Shown here piece after piece: positions 36,501 through 47,740 of a stretch of DNA of 64,000 bases. The stretch spans positions 275,185 to 339,184 of the forward strand of contig NW_020653397.1 in the NCBI RefSeq assembly GCF_003589595.1, given 5' to 3'. The stretch is from Hyposmocoma kahamanoa. Lineage: Eukaryota > Arthropoda > Insecta > Lepidoptera > Cosmopterigidae. The notes below the pieces were generated by a model. It had not been told where the DNA came from. It saw only the letters and a program-made list of their open reading frames with translations, and made no database searches. A program made the position numbers and the translations under genes. Numbering within the stretch: position 1 is the stretch's first letter; every line of letters starts with the position of its first letter.

Positions 36501-39500
36501 TTACATTATTTTGAAAGTAAATAGAACGACTGAAACCAGAAACATCAAAAATTGGCAAGGGTTCAAACCCAGGGCTCGGTTATCGATGAAGCGGTTTTTA
36601 TACAGCTCAGTCCAGAGATGCAGCCGGTTCACATACATGCCCGAAGTGTTCACCTTTGGCTCAGTGCCTATCGATAACCATACTTCCGACTCTTCCTTTG
36701 CATTATTAAATATGCTCCATTCGACGTCCGCCGTAGATGGTTTTCTGTAAAAAGCACAACACATTTTTTTATAACTTAAAAATAGAGAACAACTGACGAT
36801 TGTCCTTATCATACCCTTCTTTGGCGAAACTAGTCCATAGAGTTGTCATAAAGTGGATCATATTATCATCATCTTCCATTGAGAATGTAGTGTCTCCCTC
36901 AGTGAAGGTGTAACCGACAATGTCGCCCCGCGCGGCGCCATTCACGTTGATGCGTTCCAGTAGTGAATTTTTCACTCTATTCAATTGTCCTACGTAGGAA
37001 AACTCGTAGAAGTATACTGTAGCGCCAGCCTTAGCGAGTAAACGTGCAGTGCGTATTGAAGGACCAAGGTAGGAAGCATCAGTATGGTACAGCGAAACGT
37101 CTTCAATGTCCTCTATTGGCCCTTGGAAATAAATATCCCTAATTTTATCACTTTCTTCTCTTATTTCATCTTCGGTCATGAACTTTAAATCGTTGGGTAA
37201 AAACTTTGTAAAGTCATAGTTCATGTGTAGTAAGTTTTGATCGGCCGCCTCTTGCATTCCGGCGTGATCTGCAGATCCAATCATGAAGACAATACCTCTT
37301 AACTTACTGAAGGTTTTCTCTTTATTTAAGATTTGCCAAGATGATTCATTAATGAACGAATCTAATCCTTTTTCTACACAAGGCCTGAAGTCAATTCCGT
37401 GAGATTTACTTATGATTTCTTTAATTTCGATATCGTCACTAATCGGTTCCCCCATAGCATTAACTAATTTTGTTGCTGTAGCTATTGGGTCTCTGTCTAT
37501 AGCCCAATGCGCGAGCACTGATCCACTTTCCGAAATGACCCCCTTTATGTATTCCCTAGACATAGGAGATAGTGCTAGGTACTGAGCCAGCGCTCCAGCC
37601 GCGCCTTCACCACCTACTACAATTTTAGCTGAATTTCCTCCAAATGCCTTTATGTTGTTTTTTGTCCACTTTAATGCCAAAGCCAGGTCTTTCAAAGCAG
37701 CGTTTCCTGGCGCTGTCTTGTTCTGAAGGCATAGAAATCCGAGTGGACCAAGTCGATAGTTGGGTAAGACTAAAATGACGTCTTTAGATACGAGATGTTC
37801 TGGGCCATAGATTCCGGGATCAGCACTGTCACTCACAAAATTGCTGTCGTAGATATAGAAAAGCACCGAAAGGTTATCGGCGTGGACCGGCGTGAATATG
37901 CTGAGCGTCAAGCATTCTAAGTTGCCCACTAACACCGGCTCGTCGTCCGGCGGCTGCAGCTGCGGACATAGCTTCGTGTGCGACGCATAGTGCAGCGGGT
38001 CGCTCCAGCTCGTGGGATTAATTGGTGCCTAAAATTACAGATGAATTTTACTGTTGTTGGCGAATTTTCATTCACGAGTCGTTAAACAAATTGGTATAAT
38101 AGCATACATTTACCCATTGTGTCCATTAATACATATTTCGGTAGACAAATTTCAAAGAACTTTATTGGTGGTTGGCATCCACTTGGACTTTAATCTTTTT
38201 ATCGGTGATGCTTCCTTGGTTACTTAATATCGGTAAGAGAACTACACGTGTCGTCTAGCGGTTCCACCGCAGAACTATGTAATTACTAGTCTTCAAAATA
38301 TGATACAAACGATATATAAATCGACAGACGAAGCACAAATAACCGTTTGCTAATTACAAAATTTTAAGTTTTTACTCAACTGAAAGTGGTAATTTATATT
38401 TGTGAGTGTTAACAGTTACTACATTCAAACTATATCTAGACAACTATTTAAATTTTTATTTAAAATATTTCGGATTTTGGTTATTTGGTTAGGTATTCAG
38501 AACTTTTATTAGCAATGATCGGAATAGGTAGTAGCAGTATAGCTCTGTGTCAAACAGTAACCTATTACTGCCGCCAAACAGTAATGTGAGCATTACTGGG
38601 TTCCGGTTTTGAAGGCCCACCCTTGCTCGTGAAATTACAGCCACATGGGACTAGGCAACTTATGTCTCAGGTGACGGGCGCAGTGGTAGTGCCCCTCAGA
38701 TCTTTGCGAATTAAAGCTCTGAGTGGCACTGCAACTGTTATGAACAGGCGTGTCGTTTACCATCAGGCACACGACTTGTTCGTCCCATCACTTAGTATCA
38801 TAAAAAAAAGGTAGAGATGTTTAAAAAAGCTAAAATGTATACCTAGTACTGCACGAAGAGTCAATGCGATAGTTTTAGGATCCCGGAGGAATGTCCATAA
38901 ATCAATAAGATATTTGAAATACTTATCTTAAGAATTCTAATTACAAGTATTAGTAAAAAAGGCAGTTTTTGTAAAATGTATACTTTTTGGAAAAAAAAAA
39001 GAATTTATGTTAGGAATTTTCCTAGATATTCCGAAAAAATATTGGTTTCAAAAACGCGTCGTAAACTTTAGATAAATATAGTCTACCTACCCGGTCAGAT
39101 TCGAACTGACATCTTCTAGCTTACCGTGTCAGACGCTGTACTAACTAAGCCAAGGAACGAACGAGCGGACCTCACGAATTTTTGTCGTGTCTTTGTATTA
39201 GGTTTTTCAAGTCGTAGCGCCATCTATGAGAAATCTTTGAAAGATTTATCACCCAGTTAGTACCTATACAGCTACCAGTCCTGACGAGAGATGTGAGCCC
39301 AGGGAGACTCAGGGGTTATGTGGGGACTCTCCCTCCAGACTGGAGGGCCTACCCCACTAAAACCCCCCCGGGTTTCCCTCTCGCCGGTTGAGTCGGCGCC
39401 GTGGGATCAGTGAACATTCACCACGACACCTAGTATCTACCTACCCAAATGATGCCAATTTTTAATGTACTCAAGTGATTTCCCGAATCACGAAAGGGAC

Positions 39501-40056
39501 AAAAAAATGTTATCTTAAGGTAGTCTCTGTTCCTCAAAGTTTAAGTAAAACAACTACCTATTCCGCTCAATCACTGCTTATTAGACAAACAAAATTACAA
39601 GTGCGTACGTCAAATAAATATACTCGTATAGTCAAGGTCGAAAATAGTTCAAAATGTGTGTGTATGTAACACGCGATCAGGGCGTCGGCGCCCTTTAATT
39701 TTTGAAAATTGGCTAATGTACTGCAGTGTGTCTACATTTGTTATACTTACCGCAAAAGGTTTCTCAACCGCTCCGTACGGGATATCAATGAATGCCAAAA
39801 TATTATCATCACTTCTCCAGTTTACGCCCATCACGGGTCCATAGTCAGTTTCTCTTAGAAGCGAAACAGGGTCTTCTTTTAGATTCTGTGTTTGTACAGG
39901 GTCACTTTTGTTGCCTTCCTCTGTGAGGCGCAGGTTTGCGGGCTCGAGCACGTGGGAGTTTTGGTCAGGGTTGGGAGAGGGGATTTGTGCGCAGGCGCCT
40001 CCGACCAAGAGTAGCTCGCCCCACACACCCAACCACGCTACTAATCTCCACTGCAT
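36501..40056 (-). CDS. Esterase B: carboxylesterase-like protein lacking the whole triad, 3 exons
   Basis: Exons in coding order: 40056-39751, 38028-36776, 36744-36501; phases 0 and 2 join to 600 residues. Signal peptide MQWRLVAWLGVWGELLLVGG is followed by about 50 residues of low-complexity linker before the fold. Ser is Gly244 (GGEGAAG). The acid position in GSADHAG is Ala358 where the family has Glu. The His position in GAARGD is Arg469. The oxyanion motif HGGGF reads YDSNF (162-166). The C-terminus (about 584-600, FLMFLVSVVLFTFKIM) is a hydrophobic tail typical of a membrane or GPI anchor. This resembles the logic of neurotactin, gliotactin or neuroligin, but no orthology is claimed. An upstream in-frame ATG (40128) exists; I chose 40056 because the signal peptide starts there. 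The 32-nt terminal intron (36745-36775) is unusually short, so a misplaced junction there is possible, but the shared position in paralogs supports it. Confidence 0.87.
38560..38805 (-). repeat. Dispersed repeat family 3, copy 3 (longest)
   Basis: On the - strand it reads GTGATGGGACGAACAAGTCG, GCCACTCAGAGCTTTAATTC, GCAAAGATCTGAGGGG, then AAAACCGGAACCCAGTAATG and TTACTGTTTGGCGGCAG. It defines the full order of landmarks found in the + strand copies at 29130 and 57382. Confidence 0.8.
39090..39160 (-). repeat. tRNA-like remnant (SINE or tRNA pseudogene)
   Basis: On the - strand a perfect T arm (GTCAG TTCGAAT CTGAC) follows an A-box-like TGGCTTAGTTAGTACAGC. The acceptor stem does not pair and the anticodon stem is broken, so it is not scored as a working tRNA. 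Confidence 0.5.
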
Positions 40057-40463
40057 TTTGGAGATACTGACACTTTGTTGACAAGCATACCTGCACAAAC
40101 GTACTGTCATGTGTATACTTATATTCAATTTCTGATAAACAACGACACCGACACACTGAACATAACAGACATTTTTTTCATAAGAACCACGCGTAGGATT
40201 TTACTATTTACCTGTGTGGAGTGTGAACCGAAATGATTGCGAATTAACGCGTTTTTTCCCAATTCACTATTAGTGCGGACGTCGTCGCTGCGCTTGCGAC
40301 TGGTTTATCACGCGTTTACGATAACGTCTAGAGAACTGCACAACTCACAATACTCAAATGCGATTGTGGCGATTGATTACAAATTGTGAGGTGGGCTACT
40401 CGATTGTTACTGTTACTTATGAAATTTTAAAACAATACATAAGTAAATAAAGTGACTTCACAA

Positions 40464-40619
40464 CCATACCGCTTAGGTCCTGGTCTCGAACTCGGATATT
40501 CTCTATACCATGGGAATACCCAGGCTAGAACCAATTTAGAAAAGTTCCTTACCAAATTGGCCCTTCCGGGAATCGAACCCGGAACCTCTTCACCTAGCGC
40601 CCAAAATGTTAACCGCTGA
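40464..40619 (-). repeat. tRNA-derived SINE, family 2, copy 2
   Basis: B box GGTTCGATTCC with GAGGTTCCGGGTTCGATTCC, then ACTTTTCTAAATTGG. The A-box end is truncated after AGCGGTTAAC. It matches 7996-8182. Confidence 0.75.
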
Positions 40620-43600
40620 AAATATAATTTGTAGATATTAAAAAACATTTTACCTCGTATAACTGCAGGTCGTCGAGGATGCGTCGTCAGCACGAGACTG
40701 CCTATATGTATTGATAAGCCATCGATTGAACTATGGACATTCGCGATCACAAGCCTTTCAACATTCCTTTAGACACTACGCACCTATGTGCAGCACAATA
40801 CATCTTTCTACTGAAGCTGCGGAACAATAAATAACCGAATTCGTAATAGAAACATGAATTTGTCTGCATTCTGCTGCTGCTACACCAGAATCATTGGGCA
40901 CATAGGAAACTGTCAGGCACCAGCTTAAGAAAATTAAGATTAACTGCAATAACTGCGGTAGTAATAACACTGGTAGATAATTTTCCCATAGCACTGCCGG
41001 TAGAAAAACGAATTAATAAGCCGGGCAATAAAGGCATTCACTCCCTCCGCGCACTGCTGTAGAGCATTATTGTAGATTAAGATGTACAGAGTAGTAGTAG
41101 ATAATCATTATATCTCTGTAGGTAAAATTGATGGCACTTTACTTGCACATTGCAACCAATCAGATTTGAGTCCTTTTATCGGTAAAGCCGATAGACCAGT
41201 TGCCGGTTGTACCGAACTCTGCTCCTTTTCACTTGTACGTTGTGGGTGATATAATATTACTCCCTTAGACGTAAAAGCCCTTTTTTATTTGAAATCCATC
41301 CAAATTACGCAACACATTCTGTTTTGCATAAAATTAAGCGTAGTTTTTATTCCATAGATAGAGTTGGTCGAGTTTCGTGAGTCGCGAACTGAACCCATAA
41401 ATTATTTTGCTTTTTGCCTAAACATACTTGACGCGACTGTATGACCCCCGGTTTTACACATAGTTATTATTTTTTATTTATTTAATTTATTTAAAGATAC
41501 ACCATCAACTTAACACAAAACAATATTAAAAAAAATACACACAGGTTCACTATACAAGGTGCCAAGTCACTACAGGTGTATACATCACTAAAAATCTAAT
41601 GTTAACCAATGAGATACTAAAGAAAATATTTAATTAGAAATATAAAATTACAGTAATAATTAGTTAGTTATCTATAATAGATATTTACAAGTTTCATAAG
41701 TTCAAACAAATTGCTTGCACATACGAAGAAACTGCTTAGTATTTTTTATATTAAAGATATCTATGTCGCCGTCTCCAGTCGTAAGTAAGTCATTGTATGA
41801 CTACATGAGTCTGTTCAAGGGGGCATACTTTCCAAGATTAGTCCTGCTACTAGACAAAACAAATGTTCTGACTATGGGATACTTTACGAGGTACTTTACG
41901 AGGAACGTTAAAATTAGTGAGGGCAAGAGCCTCTGGCGACGACATACCTCCATGCACTATCTTATGCAAGACTCCAATATCGATGATTATTATCGATGAT
42001 ATATATAGTTACTTTAGAAAGTCACCATGGAATCGCGTTAAGCCGATCAGAAAAAGCTTTATGCCCGTCTAATAAGAGCCAAAAAGATTTTGTATCGGCG
42101 ACCCTTACTTCATGGACATAAAGACTTCTCGCGGGCTCGAGTCGATTCCGTATTAATAAATGTAGTAACTACCTGAAGACGAGGTGTTTCAGCGCGAGCT
42201 TAGATTTTAGGAGGTGAGTGAGGTGTGAGGGGGAGGGAGTTCGCGTCTCGCGTTCCGCAATCCGCGCGCTGTATATTAATATGAAAATCAGTACAGGCGG
42301 AGAACATTTCCAAGCGCCCGATGGCGACTGACGGGGTGGCAGCAAATTTTGCAAATTTTGAAATTAACTAATAGGGCTTCAGTGAATACCAAAAGTTAGC
42401 AGTTCATGCGTTACTCTTTTTGTTATATTTGTGGCTTGGTACAAGAAGTGCTTAAGAATTATGGACTTAGGCATATCTTGTATCAAGCCACAGATAAATC
42501 TATGTGTATGCCTAACTTTATAATTATAGCTATAGTAACTTGCGATCACTATATACTTACACTTAAAATAGTTTCTATTGCCGTGACGATGCAGCGGTGA
42601 AATTAGTGGTTCTGCCTTTTCATTACATTTTTCTTTTACTTCTATATTTTCTGATTTCTTTTATATAAGAAGCAAAGTCTGACCATATCATTAATCCAAA
42701 GCCAATAAGCGAGACTATATTGTACATTTTCTTATCTAATTCATATCTTAATTTAAAAAAGTCTAAGTAAGTACTTTTTTTAATTTCACACAAATTTTAC
42801 GAACTTGCACACTTTTTATTCTTATATGAACACTCATAATTGCGTCGACCGCGACTGCGGATACATCATCGTACGAACTTTCTTGCCCTGCACATTGTGC
42901 TGCGACTGGACTCTCTAAATCGCCTTGAGTATTTCTTGGAATATCTCAAACATTTTTTGACGAACGAACACTTGTATATGCGTACAATAACACGAAGCAA
43001 TTTATATTGACAAAAGATACGCTATTATTACGCCACTATGCAGTCGGGACGCCCACGAGCGTGAAATCTTCTTTCAGAAACGCATTCAATTGATTAATTC
43101 ATTGAAGAAGCACCTCCAATTTAGAGGAAAGCCAATAAACGGCGTGCCCGCTATACGCACGCACTCACACACGCGTGTACAGTATCTTTTTGAAACAAAA
43201 TTTAGTATGTTTTAGTATATTATTGTAATGTATTAGAGGCTTTATCATTTTTTTAAGCATTTAAATTAACTTTAGCATTTGATCAATATCATGAAATGTT
43301 AACACAGAATTGTAATCTAACAAACTTCGCAATTGGCTATAATAAGTTTGATATTAAAGATATCGTCTAAATAAAATAAACGACTTTCGAAAAGCTTTAC
43401 TGCACAGCAGTCCGGAGTGTACGAGCGATATAGCCTAATACATTAAAAGTTATCAAACCACTCGACACACATGTACTATAGATTATTTCGATTTTTCCTA
43501 CATTTGGTTACTAGAAACTAAGGGCTAAAGGAACAATCTCAAAATACTTTGCGACGATGGTTGCGTTGTGTGCATTAGAAGTAAGTTATACCCTATTAGT

Positions 43601-43878
43601 TTATTTAAGAAGAAAGCGATCGGACAATAAAATTGTTTTCTTTATTACAGGTAGGGAGACCACGTCATGATTGTCGATAGATCACTCTACTTCAGCAGGT
43701 AATAAGGTAAGTTTTTAGACCACAGTAGGATAAGATATTTGAAAAACATACTTTATATATAGACAATTATTTAAGTGTTAAGATGACATGGAAAAACAGA
43801 ATGAAATTGCGTTACCTATATTTTTTTCTACTTTCACAATTATAGAAATCAGTTAACTACCAGGAATCCAAACTACAA
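40620..43878. other. Intergenic region between esterases B and C
   Basis: No gene recognised. Contains repeat family 5 copy 3 (42010-42085) and an AT-rich block with poly-A and poly-T runs at 41460-41700. The frame at 41715-41999 (+, 94 codons) has no domain I can name. The patch 42180-42350 is GC-richer and unexplained. Confidence 0.5.
42010..42085 (+). repeat. Dispersed repeat family 5, copy 3
   Basis: AAAGTCACCATGGAATCGCG, then AGCCGATCAG and AAGCTTTATGCCCGTCTAAT. Order matches 14296-14385. Confidence 0.45.
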
Positions 43879-46410
43879 CTAAATACGATATCTCCCATAG
43901 TAATATTTTTCGTAAATCTCGTCCCAAACCCTGCTAGTCCTGCCGTGAGGGAACTGCTGCATCTCCAGCTGGTTTCCGATGTTAAGTACCCGGGGGTTGT
44001 TGGAATCCACTGACTCCCAAATCACGGAGCCCTCATTGTGTGGCGTAGGATTCCTGTAATGCGCAGTAAGCGATGTTTATGAACTCAACGAAAGTAACAT
44101 GTGTAAGACGAGCAATTCTCAAAAATTTACAACAAAATAGTCTTAAATGATCTTGAACTGTACCCAACAGTTCTTTGAAATCTTCTGAACAATTTTCTCT
44201 AAATAAATTACTTCAATGTTTAAGAATAATTAACTAAAAGCGACTGGTCGTCCTTTTGATCAATTTGCATGTCCCATTGTCTCTGAACATCATCATCATC
44301 AATCGAATCCAATGTCATCACCAAGGGTAATAAATAAAGTGCTCGCTGTTATCACCAGATACCAAACACTCGATGGGTTCGAGTGCAATTTGAACCTCGC
44401 AGTAGTAATCCTCTACCACTTTCCTGCACCTTTCAGTTAAATATTAAATAGTGGAGTTTATTATACTTACTAGTAGTTTATTAGACTTAAGGTCTAGTTA
44501 ATGACTATGAAAAGAGAACTTAATGCCATAACTAGTACTACTAACTGTACATAGAGAAAATCCCAGAAATCTGAAAATGTTTGGAGTTGAGTTATTTTTA
44601 ATTATCGCTTCACAACATATTGAATCATGTTAAAAAAACAGTTTAGCTATGAATCGAAGGTAGGTATTATGTTATTGTTATGTTATGCTTACAAATATTT
44701 AACGAAGTTTGTCCACAGCAATATCAATCGCTGTTGCACATTTCCGTCGCTCCCCTCGTAATCATCCCTGGAGAACAAATATCCCAGCTCATCAGAATGC
44801 GCTGCGCCAGTCTTCTTCACTCCTGGCTCGGGTTCAATTCCGACGTTCCCCTTATGCGAGAACTGGTAGTAATAAACCGGGTGTTGGTTTACCGAAGCAT
44901 GCAACCGAACACTGCGATGAATATGGTTCAGGAAATATACATCTCTGAAAATCAATACAATTATATAGCAATTGAGACTGGGCAGTGTAAGTCACAGTAT
45001 TTTGGATCGATACCTGTGATATGATAATACGATGGCCAATGTAATATTGTTACTAAAGTACGTGTCCTTAAGTTGGCGAACTACCTGAGCTATTTCTCTC
45101 TCACTCACAAATTTCAATTCCTCAGGAATTAAAAAATCAACGTTTTTTGTCATTCTCCTCAAAATTCTGGCAGCTTTTATATTTGAAGCAAAAATATACG
45201 CTTCATCGGTATTATATCCAATAATCATTGGCACTGAGTTCACTTTCTTTTCAACTAAAAGCTGAAATGGAGCGTCTGTTAACAGGCGCTCATCTTTCTT
45301 GAAATTCTTTTCAACGCACATTCCGAAGGGAAAGTAAGGGACGTCTAGTTTCTCAGATTTGGCGGCTAAATTTGCAGTATTTTCGTTGACCAGTGTTGAT
45401 AACATGTCGCCCTTGTAAGTGATCTGCTCGGCCAACAATTCTGCTCGCTCTTTAGCATCGTAATTAAAACCAAATGGACTTAGCACAGTTCCACTCTGTA
45501 ATATGGCTCCATTAAATAATCCATGGGCCATCGGAGACAGCGTTAGTGCTTCAACTATGGCAGCACCAAAGCCTTGCCCGGCTACGACTGTACTCGCCGG
45601 ATTTCCTCGAAAAGCTACTATATTATCTCTTATCCATCGCAGTGCTAGAACTACGTCCTTGGCTCCTGCGTTGCCAGGTATTGATTCCTCATTTAAACAG
45701 AGAAAACCAGATGGACCCAACCTGGAATTGATATATAATTGCTGGTGTTATAACGCTACTGCAAATGAAATTGCCAACACAGCAAATCGTAGCTCTATGC
45801 AAAATACGTACACTAGGACGACATCATAAATTTAGCCTCATTGATCATTCATAATGAAAAGCAGTATCAGACCACATTGACGTTATCGGCATTTATTGGA
45901 AACAATAAAATCAAAGACTCCAATTACCTATGGTGAACAACAACTACAATAATCCCTTGCTTCACAAGTTTTCCGGGCTGGTAGGGCCCACTACCGCCAG
46001 TGACCCACGCCAGTACAGGCCAGGGTGCTGATGCTGCGGTGGGCACGTGAACGTCAAGGCGTAGACATTCGTTTGCCTCTGATAATGCTGTGCAGTGAGG
46101 CGCCGAGGACTCGCGGATGCCGGTCCAGAAGGGTGCTAGGCCTGCTTTCTAAAATACGAAGTTTTACCAATTACATATCACGGTGTATGTACTGTCACTG
46201 TACTGTCTTTAGGGCTAAATACTTCAAAAAGAAAACAAAACCTGCCTTAAAACTTCCGTCAGCCCCACTGACCCTGGCGTAAGGAATCCCAGCATAAGAG
46301 GTATACCCTTCATGAGATTCTCCCCTCAATTTGCCTTGCACAGTAACCACAACATCTTGATGACATAATATCGTATTCAAACTCATCATTACCAGAGCCA
46401 CTTGTGACAT
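43879..46410 (-). CDS. Esterase C: carboxylesterase paralog with Ser replaced, 5 exons
   Basis: Exons in coding order: 46410-46242, 46141-45928, 45721-45014, 44944-44693, 44053-43879; phases 1, 2, 2, 2 join to 505 residues. Signal peptide MSQVALVMMSLNTILCHQ. The Ser motif reads GQGFG (176-180), with Gly178 for Ser. The oxyanion motif reads TGGSG instead of HGGGF. The acid (GYNTDEA) and histidine (GAAHSDELGYLF) are kept in canonical context, so loss is confined to the nucleophile and oxyanion hole. The last exon (SVDSNNPRVLNIGNQLEMQQ and on to GRYRI) is a typical esterase C-terminus and has no membrane segment, so the product is probably secreted. The first intron boundary is ambiguous by a few bases (donor GTTTTG, acceptor GAAAGCAG), with the same protein either way. 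Signal at 46410 preferred over in-frame upstream ATGs. Confidence 0.9.
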
Positions 46411-47740
46411 TTTTACTCGAGTATCCAATTTATATGTAGTCATGTTCTGGCTTTCAGTTGATTGAAATTGTTCCACTACTGCAAGCTCAATCACAATTGT
46501 ACTGTAATCACATCGTGATACCTCGTTAACTGCAGTTTTGTGACATGTTTTCGCCAACGCGTGTCTATAGTGACGAATTCAATAAACAACTGACGATCTA
46601 GGATCATTATCCTGTGCAGAATTGCTGTAAAAACATTACGCAATGCGCATTAAAATCAACCAACCGTTACTGGAATTTAAACTCCGTGCTTTATATTCAA
46701 ATGTATGATACATAAACGTGGTATTTAGATGACCCCTTTAAAAGTAATTTTAAACTCTTAACTGAGTATTGTTTGTTAAAACGGTGATGGGAGAAAAAAA
46801 TATTTTAATATTATCCTTTAAATCAATTAAACAAACGGTTATCCACTTTAAATAATATTTATTAGTGGGGCTGAATAATATAATGCTTATAGGTTTATAT
46901 AAAGGTAAAACTGTTGTATAGATACTATCGCTGCAAAGACCACAGATCAATAATTATCTCCGTTTTTACCAATTTTTATCCATCCTTTTCACAATCTGGG
47001 AAACCATAATTTCATTTGTGTTTAATCATAAATTTATTTGACTACAGATTACTAAGTATTATGCAAAAGCGTATAATAATATCATATACTGGACCACTTT
47101 GCCTTTGTTAAGATTTCGTCGAAACGATTCATGTGAACGATTCATGCGAATGTTGAATCCACCGCCACGAAGAAAGTCGTTTTACTAAAGCAATATTTTA
47201 AGCCGAGAAATAATGACAAACTCTGATCTGAAACATCATTTATTTGCTTTCATCATTTATTTGTTCTTAAATTGATAATTTAATAAAACCAAACCAGTAG
47301 TAAAAATACTACACCTATTACACTAAATAATACGTTCAACTTTCTTTAGAAAATCAGTCTATTTCAAAAATGAAACAAAAATTTTAATCACGTTTAAATT
47401 AACTTCTTTAGGCTTCTTTAAAATGTCTTGAACCAAACTTGTCTGAACTCTGTCCGAGTGTTCATTAACGAACTTAACATAACTCGTCCAGGTCAATAAT
47501 ATTTCTCACGAATTTGTTCCTAGACATTGGCCGTATCTATTGTTAATCTCCGTTGAAAATATTCTAATACTAAATTGACTTAACAATAAACCGTTGTCAC
47601 ACTAACGTCCATCACCGGAAGTATCTTGCTCTCATCTTTCTTTCTAACGTACTACGCTACAGCACTTAGCTTAATCTACATTCTCGGGAGATCATTGTAC
47701 ACGTGGTAGAGATCTTTCGTTCACGCTACATCAGTCGAGT
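46411..47740. other. Intergenic region between esterases C and D
   Basis: No gene seen. Upstream of esterase C the - strand has TATAAATTGG about 25 bases before the start codon, too close for a standard TATA box if 46410 is the start. The frame at 46750-46950 (-) is unremarkable. Confidence 0.5.

Larger units (their letters stand above)
38029..39750. other. Esterase B intron 1 with repeats
   Basis: Donor GCG/GTAAGT, acceptor AATTTTAG. Holds the - strand repeat family 3 copy (38560-38805), a tRNA-like remnant (39090-39160) and a GC-rich repeat-like block (39285-39440). No gene. Confidence 0.7.

Noticed and set aside
39090..39160. Functional tRNA gene
   Set aside because: The T arm is perfect but the acceptor stem does not pair and the anticodon stem is broken.
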